A program made the position numbers and the translations under genes. The notes under the pieces were generated by a model that worked only from the letters and a program-made list of their open reading frames with translations, did no database searches and was not told where the DNA came from. Shown piece by piece: positions 1 through 6,621 of a stretch of 8,802 nucleotides of DNA; position 1 is the stretch's first letter; each line of letters begins with the position of its first letter. Source of the stretch: Alphaproteobacteria bacterium MarineAlpha10_Bin2 (GTDB lineage Bacteria > Pseudomonadota > Alphaproteobacteria > UBA828); assembly GCA_002937555.1 (NCBI GenBank), contig PTKB01000106.1:1-8802 (forward strand), read 5' to 3'.

Positions 1-144
1 CGGCGCGATCACGTCGGCAAGCTGCTCGACGGCCTCGGCCCAGGCGCCGGAGTGCGCCAACAGCGGCGATATGTCGTAGAACAAAATTCCCGGTTTTGGA
101 AAATCGGGAATTTCTCCGACATGATCCTGCAGTCTTATCGGCAT
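1..144 (-). CDS. apt: Adenine phosphoribosyltransferase, N-terminal part (cut by window edge)
   Basis: This enzyme joins adenine to PRPP to give AMP and pyrophosphate, a cytoplasmic purine-salvage reaction. Only the first 48 codons are in the window. They carry the N-terminal signature of the family: an I-P-D-F-P-K-P-G-I-L-F run at residues 12-22 followed by D-I-S-P-L-L, which matches the conserved start of bacterial Apt proteins (usual motif IPDFPKPGILF-RDITPLL). The PRPP-binding loop lies beyond the edge and cannot be checked. The ATG at 142-144 places the motif at the usual distance from the N-terminus; no strong Shine-Dalgarno sequence precedes it. It lies 38 bases downstream of the cytochrome c stop codon on the same strand and could be cotranscribed with it. 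Identification rests on a short but distinctive stretch. Confidence 0.85.
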   Translation of the reverse strand, partial: MPIRLQDHVGEIPDFPKPGILFYDISPLLAHSGAWAEAVEQLADVIAP

Positions 145-182
145 GAGGCAATCGCCGCTATGGCGTTAAATGAGTGCCCGGT

Positions 183-566
183 TTACTGCGTGGCCTCTTT
201 CAGATAGGCCATCAGATTGACGCGTTGCTTTTTCTTCTTCACGCCTTTGAACGCCATTTTGTTCTTCGGGATGTAGCCCTTGGGGTCGGAAATATATTCG
301 AGGACCGTTGCTTCGTCCCACAGGATGGCGGCGTTTTTCATGGCTTTCGAATACTTAAATCCCTCGGCGGTACCGGACGTACGGCCGAACAATCCGTGCA
401 AATTTGGGCCGACTTTATGCTTTCCGCCCGCTTCCAACGTGTGGCAGGCTTTGCACTTCTTGAATACTTTCGCGCCTTTTTTGATGTCTCCGTCGGCGAG
501 CGCCGCGCTGCTGGCGATACAGAGCGCCGATTCAGAGGATAAAACGCCCGGCTCTAGCGCTTCCAG
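183..566 (-). CDS. Class I soluble cytochrome c (c2-like), start codon unclear
   Basis: A small periplasmic electron carrier with one covalently bound heme. The frame shows the heme-attachment motif C-K-A-C-H (bases 441-455), then a G-G-K-H-K-V-G-P-N-L-H-G stretch, an E-G-F-K-Y-S stretch and the axial methionine in N-K-M-A-F-K-G (Met codon 255-257), ending in a C-terminal helix A-Y-L-K-E-A-T. The region from about D-G-D to the stop is about 105 residues, the normal size of a c2/mitochondrial-type domain. The A-S-S-A-A-L-A run before D-G-D looks like the end of a Sec signal peptide. The oddity is the start: between the upstream in-frame stop (600-602) and the heme motif there is no ATG, GTG or TTG. 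The first standard candidate, a TTG at 435-437, lies after CXXCH and would give a heme-less protein. The boundary given here uses a CTG at 564-566 only as a placeholder. The start may be non-standard, or the gene may have lost its 5' end by mutation or sequence error. It overlaps the end of the CFAS-like gene, so coupling is possible. Confidence 0.72.
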   Translation of the reverse strand: MEALEPGVLSSESALCIASSAALADGDIKKGAKVFKKCKACHTLEAGGKHKVGPNLHGLFGRTSGTAEGFKYSKAMKNAAILWDEATVLEYISDPKGYIPKNKMAFKGVKKKKQRVNLMAYLKEATQ

Positions 567-1714
567 TCGAGCTCGTTCTTTGGCAGATATAGAATCAGCC
601 TATAACAATCCAAATTCTTGACCATGAATTCATAGGCCGCGCCCCATAGATAGAGGCGGAATTTGCGGTATTCCACCTCACCGAAATTTTCGCAGACAAA
701 ATCCTTGCTCTCTTCCAGATTTATCGCCCATTGCTGGAACGTCAGAAAATAACTGTGCCGGTCGCTCTGTACTTCTAAGATTTCGAACGGCGTCCGATTG
801 AGTTTTTCCATAAAATCGTGCAGCACGAAAAACGAATGGTTGCCGGGATAGATGTGGCGCACCATGAATGTGGAGAGCTCGTATTTCGTGCGCGCAGCGC
901 TTGCGTCGACGAACACCAGCCCGCCCGGCTTGAGCACGCTTTCGAACTTTTTCAGCACCGCCAGATAGTTTGGCAGATGCTCGATCACGCCCATAATGAC
1001 GATGGCGTCGAATTTCTCCTTGGGCTGATAAGCCAGGATATCGACGAAATCGATTTGGAAATGATCGGCGAATTCACCGAGAAAATCGTTGAGATAGGTC
1101 TGCGACGTGGGCGAGTTGGTGACGCCGGTGAAATCGACGCCTTCGCGCAGCGCGTGACGCGCAAAAGCGCCCCAGCCGGGGCCGATTTCGAGCACCCGCT
1201 TGCGCGGGCCGAGCTCGCACATTTCTACCGTATAATCGAATTTACGCTCGGTCGCCGTGGAAAGCGTTTCCTCGTCGTTTTCATAGACCCCTTGGGTATA
1301 GGCCGGAAATTTCTTGTCGAGAAAACTAAGAAACATTTTCGGATCGACATCATAGTGCGAAGAGATCGCCTGGCGGTTGGTATAGACCTGGCCGAACAGC
1401 AGCGGCTGGATGAAGCGCCAGGCCGTCACCAGCGGATGCTTGTCGTCCATCGAGCCGCGCAGCGTAAACATCTCAAGGAGATCGCCATTGATGTCGAAAT
1501 CGCCCTGCAGATAGGCCTCGCCGATATTGCCTTCGTCGAGCGAGCCCATGGCTTTGACGGCGCGATTGTTGTTGAGGACGATTTCGAATTTGGGCTCGCC
1601 CGAGCCCAACACGCGCTCCGCGCCGTCCGGCATTTTCAGCATGAAGCTCGTGTCCGTGTCGGCCAGACGATTGGCGAATTTGTCGATCAAGCCGCTTGTC
1701 GATAATCCCAACAC
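554..1714 (-). CDS. CFAS-like SAM-dependent methyltransferase (cyclopropane-fatty-acyl-phospholipid synthase family)
   Basis: Members of this family transfer a methylene or methyl group from S-adenosylmethionine to the double bond of unsaturated acyl chains in membrane phospholipids. The 386-residue product has the family's usual length and order. An N-terminal lipid-binding-type domain (about 20-110) includes G-E-A-Y-L-Q-G-D at 66-73. A linker motif S-S-H-Y-D-V-D follows at 118-124. The SAM-binding loop V-L-E-I-G-P-G-W-G-A is at 174-183, G-V-I-E-H-L at 242-247, and a C-terminal helical R-L-Y-L-W-G-A-A-Y-E-F motif starts near 353. Compared with E. coli Cfa, the catalytic-site glutamate (E245) and a C-terminal tyrosine (Y322) seem kept. 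The usual S-C-A/G-Y cysteine motif reads T-Q-G-V, and the H-T-I-G motif reads D-A-S-A. This may mean altered chemistry, such as simple methylation. The GTG start is chosen because a strong ribosome binding site sits 7 bases upstream. Its stop overlaps the open frame of the downstream cytochrome gene. Confidence 0.85.
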   Translation of the reverse strand: MLGLSTSGLIDKFANRLADTDTSFMLKMPDGAERVLGSGEPKFEIVLNNNRAVKAMGSLDEGNIGEAYLQGDFDINGDLLEMFTLRGSMDDKHPLVTAWRFIQPLLFGQVYTNRQAISSHYDVDPKMFLSFLDKKFPAYTQGVYENDEETLSTATERKFDYTVEMCELGPRKRVLEIGPGWGAFARHALREGVDFTGVTNSPTSQTYLNDFLGEFADHFQIDFVDILAYQPKEKFDAIVIMGVIEHLPNYLAVLKKFESVLKPGGLVFVDASAARTKYELSTFMVRHIYPGNHSFFVLHDFMEKLNRTPFEILEVQSDRHSYFLTFQQWAINLEESKDFVCENFGEVEYRKFRLYLWGAAYEFMVKNLDCYRLILYLPKNELDWKR

Positions 1715-1721
1715 CTTCCAA

Positions 1722-1728
1722 CTCCTTT
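1722..1728 (-). promoter_or_regulatory. Shine-Dalgarno site deciding the GTG start of the CFAS-like gene
   Basis: On the minus strand the sequence AAAGGAG lies 7 bases before the GTG at 1712-1714. This near-consensus match at ideal spacing supports the GTG start over the adjacent in-frame TTG (1709-1711). There is no ATG nearby in this frame. Confidence 0.7.
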
Positions 1729-1884
1729 AGAAATAGCGCCCATCCGCTGCCCGGCTGGGGTGGCTGGCGCACGTCGAAAACGGACGCTCATACACCCCGC
1801 TCGCGAATCCCGCAACATAAGCCGCGCGAAGCTAACATGTCCCCCGTGGCGATTGAAATGCCGGAAAACGCTTCCGCAGAATCT

Positions 1885-2730
1885 CTAATCGAAAATACTG
1901 AGCAAGTCTTCATCCACGCCGGTATTGTCGAGCTTGGGCAGCAAATCCTTGCTGAGAGCGACTTCGGCGACGCTTTTGTCCCACGCCGCGAGCCGCTCGG
2001 GCCCCGCCGGATGGGTGTCGAACAGACCGGTCTGAGTGCGCCCGGATTCCTTGGTGAACTTCATCCATAGCGAACGCGCCTTCGACAAATCATAGCCGGC
2101 GCGGGCGAGAATATAGGCGGAAATGTAATCCGCCTCGCGCTCATGCTCCTTGCTGAACGAGATCGCCCCGACCGTACTGCCCAAATTCATCGCGGTCTGT
2201 AAATCCTGATTATATTGATAGCTGTTGACGTAGCCCGGTGAGCTCGCCGTTACGAGGGCGAACAACAGGCCGGTCAGAATGCTGCCGATGAGCTGGTTGC
2301 CTTGGCTCTTGTCGATATGATCGGCGATGTGGTGGCCCATTTCATGAGCGATGACAGCGGCGAATTCGTCTTCGCTCTGCAGATATTTGGCGAGCCCCTG
2401 GAAGAACACGATTTTGTTCTCGCCGGTGGCGTAGGCGTTCATCTCATCGGCGTCGTTGAACTGAATATTGAAGACGCACACCGTTTCTTCGAGTTGATCG
2501 CACACCGGCCCGGCGGCATCCTCAAGCCGTTTCGCGGTCTCGAAGACGATGCCGCGGGCCTTGGTCGCGGAGCGCTGATGGATTTGCAGGGCCGGCGCGG
2601 CTTCGATTTCCGAAAGCGCCCGGTTGGTTTCCCCCTCGGATACCTGGGGCAACAGATGCGCCGCGCCGCCGCACCCGGCGAGAGCGAGCATGGCGGCGGC
2701 CGCGGTGAATTTTCTGACATATTTATTCAT
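1885..2730 (-). CDS. M48-family zinc metalloprotease, predicted lipoprotein
   Basis: This is a predicted envelope metallopeptidase of the M48 (Ste24/HtpX/Oma1-like) family. Bacterial lipoprotein and periplasmic relatives such as LoiP, YcaL and BepA take part in outer-membrane protein quality control. The 281-residue product begins with a lipoprotein signal: positive residues, a hydrophobic run, then the lipobox L-A-G-C with the lipidated Cys at 20, followed by Gly, which does not signal inner-membrane retention. The active site H-E-M-G-H is at 129-133. The third zinc ligand is probably E197, within E-H-E-R-E-A-D (195-201). The F-D-T-H-P-A-G-P-E-R motif at 237-246 is typical of the family. A hydrophobic stretch at about 147-163 fits the family's active-site-flanking region. 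The ATG at 2728-2730 is preferred over an in-frame ATG 33 bases upstream because it has a good ribosome binding site and places the signal peptide at the N-terminus. It is divergent from the sphingomyelinase remnant. The exact substrate cannot be told. Confidence 0.9.
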   Translation of the reverse strand: MNKYVRKFTAAAAMLALAGCGGAAHLLPQVSEGETNRALSEIEAAPALQIHQRSATKARGIVFETAKRLEDAAGPVCDQLEETVCVFNIQFNDADEMNAYATGENKIVFFQGLAKYLQSEDEFAAVIAHEMGHHIADHIDKSQGNQLIGSILTGLLFALVTASSPGYVNSYQYNQDLQTAMNLGSTVGAISFSKEHEREADYISAYILARAGYDLSKARSLWMKFTKESGRTQTGLFDTHPAGPERLAAWDKSVAEVALSKDLLPKLDNTGVDEDLLSIFD

Positions 2731-2739
2731 CGTGCGCGT

Positions 2740-2744
2740 CTCCC
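2740..2744 (-). promoter_or_regulatory. Shine-Dalgarno site deciding the start of the M48 protease
   Basis: GGGAG on the minus strand sits 9 bases upstream of the ATG at 2728-2730. The alternative in-frame ATG at 2761-2763 has no comparable site and would put 11 extra residues before the lipoprotein signal peptide. Confidence 0.55.
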
Positions 2745-2866
2745 GAAGGCAGGGATGCATCAACTCACAATGGATTGCAGCAAATGCTAGAGCGGGACGC
2801 GGGTTTGTTCAATAAGGGCGTCGCCGGTCTGGACATCGCGGCGCTTGCACCGCAGGCTTCCGCGCC

Positions 2867-4011
2867 ATGACGAGGCTCTCGATCCTGTTGATAGTGATCA
2901 CCGCGCTTCTGTTGGAGCCGCCGTCAGGCGTTTGGGCGGCGCGCGACTGCGCCGGGCCGGGGATCAATCACCAGCCCGAGACCTACGGCGCCTCCGACGT
3001 GCTGAGCGTGATCGCCTATAATGTCTATCTGCTGCCGATCAGTGCGCGGGATATTCCCTTCATGGGCAACAATTTCGCCAAGGCGCAGGAGGAGCGGGCG
3101 GCGCTGATCGCGCCATTCCTGAAGCCCTTCGACGTGGTGATCCTGAGCGAGGCCTACGACGACGACGCGCGCGAGATCCTCCTCGAGGGCCTTCGCGGCG
3201 AAGGCTTTCTCTACAGCACCCATATTCTCGCCAGCGCCTACCGCGATGAAGATTCCGACAGCACCAACCGGGTTCTTATTCAGGCCCCGCCGCTCCATGC
3301 GTGCGCTGGCGACGAAGATTGCGGCTTCGGCCAGGCCGGCGAAGGCGATAGCGGCGTCGATCAGGACGGCGGCGTGATCATACTCGCCCGTCATCCCATT
3401 ACGGACGCGTGGGAACTGGTCTACGGCGATTGCGAAGGCCGCGATTGCCATGCCGCCAAGGGCTTCGTTTATGCGGCGATCGAAAAAGGCGGGAAGCGCT
3501 ATCACTTGATCGCCACTCATGCCCAGTTTGGCTGGTAGCCGGAACAAAGTGCCGCGAAACGGAAGCAGTTCGGCCAAATCCGCGATTTTGCCGCGCGCAT
3601 TTCGGGCAACGCGGCCCGCGAGCCGGTCATCATCGGCGGCGATTTCAACATGCTGCGCCACGAATTCCACGAGCTCGAGGACGAAGCCCTGCTGGGCGCC
3701 GTCGCGCCGCAGTTCCTCGGCCACCCCTATACCCGCGAAACCCGCAACGACTGGGTCGACCGCGGCAACGGCTATGTCGATTATATCTTCGCCTACAAGG
3801 GCGCCAGAGCCCCGGCCTACAGCAGCAACTGTCCGCTCGTCTTCCGCACGCGCTACGATTTTGAAGACGGCACGCTGTTCTCACCGTCACCGGCGAGGAC
3901 ATCTGCGACCTCTCCGACCACTTCGCCGTCTGGGGCTATTTCGATTTTAGCGGCACACCGCCGGACGCGGAAGCCGCGCCACACTGCCCGCTGCCGGAAT
4001 TGCAAAGATGA
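2867..4011 (+). pseudogene. Secreted sphingomyelinase-like phosphodiesterase (EEP superfamily), broken by TAG and frameshift
   Basis: When intact this would be a secreted phosphodiesterase of the endonuclease/exonuclease/phosphatase fold, most like bacterial neutral sphingomyelinase (sphingomyelin to ceramide plus phosphocholine). The frame opens with a signal peptide ending near V-W-A-A (residues 22-25). It then shows Y-N-V-Y-L-L-P at 51-57, the metal-binding Glu in L-S-E-A-Y (E95), D-G-G-V-I-I-L-A-R at 167-175 and A-T-H-A-Q at 216-220. A TAG stops it at 3536-3538. The same frame then continues with homologous sequence: K-R-K-Q-F-G-Q-I, the metal-site motif I-I-G-G-D-F-N (D259, N261) and V-D-Y-I-F. 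Near 3870-3885 the coding sequence jumps to the frame one base earlier, as after a one-base deletion. That frame carries the catalytic-His motif L-S-D-H-F-A-V (S-D-H at 3913-3921) and ends at TGA 4009-4011. Restored length is about 381 residues, near family size. The 223-residue product up to the TAG lacks half the active site and is probably inactive. Either a real pseudogene or two sequencing errors would explain this. The ribosome binding site is weak. Confidence 0.85.
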
Positions 4012-4019
4012 GCTATGTG

Positions 4020-4026
4020 AGGGAAG
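4020..4026 (+). promoter_or_regulatory. Shine-Dalgarno site of the glycosyltransferase
   Basis: AGGGAAG, 4 bases before the ATG at 4031. It supports a separate start here rather than the long open frame that runs in from the sphingomyelinase remnant. The remnant's own TGA lies 19 bases before this ATG, so the two genes may once have been cotranscribed. Confidence 0.55.
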
Positions 4027-4030
4027 CGCG

Positions 4031-5116
4031 ATGAAATTCTTGCTGAGCGCGATCAATGGCGTCGGACTCGGACATGTGGCGCGGCTGCTTGCGGTCGCCC
4101 GCGAATTGCGTCGCCGCGTTCCCGAAGCTGAATTTCTCTTCCTGACGTCGTCGGAAGCGTCCAGCGTTATCTGGCAAGAGGGTTTTGCCAGCGTCAAGAT
4201 TCCTTCCTGGGTAAGCACGCGAGAGAAATTGATCGACGTTGACGACTGGAAGCATTTGAACATGTCGCTCGCGGCGACGGTGGTTTCCAGCTTTCGCCCG
4301 GACGTGTTAATTGCCGATTCATTTCCGTCCGGCGAAAGCGGCGAGCTGATGCCAGCACTCTCGATCATCGATAAGAAAATACTTGTGCTGGATTATTTGC
4401 CGCAGTTCCTAAAAAGGGTGGCCTATGTGGAACAAATTGCGCTCTACAATTTGGTTCTCATTCCTTACGCGCATGGAGAGGTCGAACTGAGTGCTGCGCC
4501 CGAGGCTCAGGTGAAATGGGTGGGCCCGGTCATTTTTCGCGGCAAAGAGGAATCGCCGAGCCGGGAAGCAGCGCGGCGGCTCCTCCGTTTGAACGAGGAT
4601 CAATTATGTTTTCTCGTTTCTCAGGGCGGCGGCGGCGGAACCGGGTTCGACAAAGTCATGGCATGGCTTTACCGAATAGCCGAAAGATATCCCGAAATTC
4701 AATTCGTGGAAGCGGTCCCGCCGTTGACACCGAGACATAATGCGGAAGAGACGCCGGCAAATCTCAGCCCGCTACGACACTTTCCGTTGGTGGATTATTT
4801 GAACGCATTCGATGCGGCCATATCCGCATCCGGAGCGAATTCATCGACAGAACTCGTCTGTTTTGGCGTGCCGACAATTTGGCTGCCTGTCGGCTCAACC
4901 GAAACAACCGGCCAGAATATCCGCGCCGAAAAGCTGGTCAGCCGAGGTTTGGGTATCGCGGTTGAAAGGTTTGACGATCAGGCGCTTTGCAATGCGATCG
5001 ATAATCTGTTGCGTCCAGAATATAGCCATGAAATGCGCGAGAAAATGCTGAATCAACCCGCGCCAAACGGCGCACAGAAAAGCGCCGACGAAATTTGCAA
5101 ATGGCTCGCAGGCTGA
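4031..5116 (+). CDS. GT-B-fold glycosyltransferase, MurG/GT28-like
   Basis: A 361-residue predicted glycosyltransferase that would move a sugar from a nucleotide donor to an unknown acceptor, perhaps a lipid. The N-terminal domain opens with a beta strand and the glycine loop G-V-G-L-G-H at 10-15, followed by A-R-L-L-A-V-A-R-E-L, as in GT28 and related GT-B enzymes. The linker contains V-G-P-V-I at 164-168. The C-terminal domain has a strand plus glycine run S-Q-G-G-G-G-G at 197-203. It also has the donor-site region A-S-G-A-N-S-S-T-E-L at 266-275, then G-V-P-T-I-W-L-P-V at 279-287 and E-T-T-G-Q-N-I-R-A at 291-299, comparable to the S-x-x-G/E-L/Q-x-x-N-A pattern of MurG. No membrane segment or signal peptide is evident, so it is probably cytoplasmic or peripheral. 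By hand count, bases 4381-4440 are about 45% GC against about 65% for 3121-3180 in the gene before it, which hints at a different origin. It converges on the aminotransferase with a 27-base gap and no clear terminator. The acceptor is unknown. Confidence 0.82.
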   Translation: MKFLLSAINGVGLGHVARLLAVARELRRRVPEAEFLFLTSSEASSVIWQEGFASVKIPSWVSTREKLIDVDDWKHLNMSLAATVVSSFRPDVLIADSFPSGESGELMPALSIIDKKILVLDYLPQFLKRVAYVEQIALYNLVLIPYAHGEVELSAAPEAQVKWVGPVIFRGKEESPSREAARRLLRLNEDQLCFLVSQGGGGGTGFDKVMAWLYRIAERYPEIQFVEAVPPLTPRHNAEETPANLSPLRHFPLVDYLNAFDAAISASGANSSTELVCFGVPTIWLPVGSTETTGQNIRAEKLVSRGLGIAVERFDDQALCNAIDNLLRPEYSHEMREKMLNQPAPNGAQKSADEICKWLAG

Positions 5117-5143
5117 GATTCTACACGCGCTTTTCCACCTAAC

Positions 5144-6490
5144 TCACCCCAGCACCGCCTTGGTGCTCTCCGCCATGATTTCGACGATGCGGTCTAGGGT
5201 GTCGTTGTCGGTGACGATGGGCGGTGCGATGTAGTAAGCGTCACCGCGCACGCGGCTGAACATGCCGCGCGCCAGGGTCTCGGCGTTGATCTTGGCGCCG
5301 ATGCCGTCTTCGGCGGCAAACACCTCCTTGGTCGCCCGGTCCTTGACATATTCCACGGCGCACATCAGGCCGAGGCCGCGCACCTCGCCGACATTCGGGT
5401 GATCGCCGAGCGCGTCCTTCAGCCCAACCAAGAGGCGCTTGCCTTTCTCCGCCGCCTGGGCGGGGAAATCCTCTTTTTCGATCACGTCGAGCATGGCGCA
5501 GGCGATGGCGCAGCCAGTCGGGTGCGCGCTGTAAGTATAGGCGTGCATCCAAGGCTTGCCGCTCTCGTTCATGGTTTTGGCGATCTCGTCGCTGACACCG
5601 ATGCCACCGAGCGGGAAATAGCCTGAGGTGATGGCCTTGGCGAACTGGATCAGGTCCGGCTTCACGCCCCAATGTTCGAGGCCGAACATCTTGCCGGTGC
5701 GGCCAAAGCCGGTGATCACTTCGTCCGACACGAGGAGCACATCGTATTTGTCGCAGATCTCTCGGATGCGCGGGAAATAGTCGCTCTGCGGCACGATCAC
5801 GCCGCCCGCACCCTGCACCGGCTCGGCGATGAACATCGCCACCGTGTCGGCGCCCTCGGCGAGAATGGCTTTTTCCAACTCGTCCGCCGCCGCGATGCCT
5901 TGGCTCTCGGCGCCTTCGGGCGCTTCGTAGAAATAAGGATAGGGGCTCGGGATATGGATGAAGCCGGGAATTCTGGGCTCGAACATCGGCCAATACATGC
6001 TGATGCCGGTGGCGCACATGGCCGCCAGGGTCACGCCGTGATAGCCGAGGATGCGCGAAATCACTTTGGTCTTCTCGGGCTTGCCTTTGAGCTTCCAGTA
6101 ATAGCGCGCCATTTTGATGTTGCTGTCCGTCGATTCGCCGCCGCCAGAAGTGAAATAGAACTGGTTAATGTTGGGATAGGTAATCTTGGCGAGCTTCTCG
6201 CCGAGCTCGATGGCGCGCGGGTTGCTGCTGCCGGCATAGCCCGAGGCAAAGGCCATCTCCGCCAATTGCTTGCTGCCGGCCTCGACCAGTTCGCTGCGCC
6301 CGTTGCCGGCGGTGTTGTTCCACAGGCCGGAGAGTCCATCGATGAAACGATCGCCATTGGCGTCGGTCAAATAGGCGCCCTCGCCGCCGACCCAAACCTT
6401 GCCGGTGGCATGCACCGCCTTGCTGTGCAGCGGGTGAATCAGATGCTGGGCATCGCGGTCGAGTAAAGCGGCTTCTGCGTCGTTGGACAT
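5144..6490 (-). CDS. Class III omega-aminotransferase (beta-alanine/taurine/GABA:pyruvate type)
   Basis: A PLP-dependent enzyme that moves the terminal amino group of an omega- or beta-amino acid or amine to a keto acid, probably pyruvate, giving a semialdehyde. The 448-residue length is typical. Visible features: N-terminal H-P-L-H-S at 19-23; D-G-L-S-G-L-W-N-N at 51-59 with substrate-site W57; S-G-G-G-E-S-T-D-S-N-I-K at 115-126; G-Y-H-G at 149-152; and E-P-V-Q-G-A-G-G at 223-230. D256 in S-D-E-V-I-T-G-F-G-R-T-G contacts the PLP ring nitrogen, and K285 in F-A-K-A-I-T-S-G-Y forms the Schiff base. R415 in R-V-R-G-D corresponds to the flipping arginine of omega-transaminases. Residues alone do not settle among taurine, beta-alanine, GABA, putrescine or aryl amine as substrate. 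The ATG has a strong AGGGGGAAA site (6496-6504) 5 bases upstream. It is divergent from the dehydrogenase gene across a spacer with a palindrome, suggesting shared control and a two-step pathway. Confidence 0.92.
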   Translation of the reverse strand: MSNDAEAALLDRDAQHLIHPLHSKAVHATGKVWVGGEGAYLTDANGDRFIDGLSGLWNNTAGNGRSELVEAGSKQLAEMAFASGYAGSSNPRAIELGEKLAKITYPNINQFYFTSGGGESTDSNIKMARYYWKLKGKPEKTKVISRILGYHGVTLAAMCATGISMYWPMFEPRIPGFIHIPSPYPYFYEAPEGAESQGIAAADELEKAILAEGADTVAMFIAEPVQGAGGVIVPQSDYFPRIREICDKYDVLLVSDEVITGFGRTGKMFGLEHWGVKPDLIQFAKAITSGYFPLGGIGVSDEIAKTMNESGKPWMHAYTYSAHPTGCAIACAMLDVIEKEDFPAQAAEKGKRLLVGLKDALGDHPNVGEVRGLGLMCAVEYVKDRATKEVFAAEDGIGAKINAETLARGMFSRVRGDAYYIAPPIVTDNDTLDRIVEIMAESTKAVLG

Positions 6491-6596
6491 AATGATTTCC
6501 CCCTGTACGCGTGCGGCCAGGCCGGCACGGCGATTGACTTTAATCGAGCCCCAAAGTGTGCGTCGCGAAAGGGTGTAATATCAAGAGGGAGTGTGC

Positions 6597-6608
6597 CGCA
6601 TATATGCG
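6597..6608. promoter_or_regulatory. Perfect 12-base palindrome in divergent promoter region, possible operator
   Basis: CGCATATATGCG reads the same on both strands. It lies in the 131-base spacer between the divergent aminotransferase and dehydrogenase genes, 13 bases before the dehydrogenase ATG. A symmetric site here would suit a dimeric repressor or activator. No adjacent regulator gene is visible and I could not place convincing -35/-10 boxes, so the role is inferred from position and symmetry only. Confidence 0.35.
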
Positions 6609-6621
6609 CTAGGCTCGCGCC

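Noticed and set aside
153..165. Hairpin CGCC/GGCG between the cytochrome c gene and apt
   Set aside because: A four-pair stem with no T-run in the direction of transcription; too weak to call.
818..1705. Long plus-strand open frame (295 codons) antisense to the CFAS-like gene
   Set aside because: It is the mirror of a clear coding frame in a GC-rich gene, and its translation has no recognisable motifs.
1862..1876. Small hairpin (CGGAA, 5-base loop, TTCCG) after the M48 protease stop, as a terminator
   Set aside because: The stem is only 5 pairs and is not followed by a T-run on the minus strand.
1696..2070. Plus-strand open frame of 124 codons spanning the gap before the M48 protease
   Set aside because: Its 3' half is antisense to the well-supported protease, it has no recognisable domain, and no convincing ribosome binding site was seen.
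3536..3538. Pyrrolysine coding of the in-frame TAG
   Set aside because: There is a second lesion downstream, the stop is not at a known pyrrolysine site, and no pyl genes are visible; simple decay is more likely.
2924..3724. Long minus-strand open frame antisense to the sphingomyelinase remnant
   Set aside because: The plus strand carries the family motifs; the antisense product is low-complexity and unrecognisable. The lesions on the plus strand do not make the antisense frame a gene.
5672..6466. Plus-strand open frame of 264 codons antisense to the aminotransferase
   Set aside because: A shadow frame of a well-conserved enzyme; no motifs of its own.
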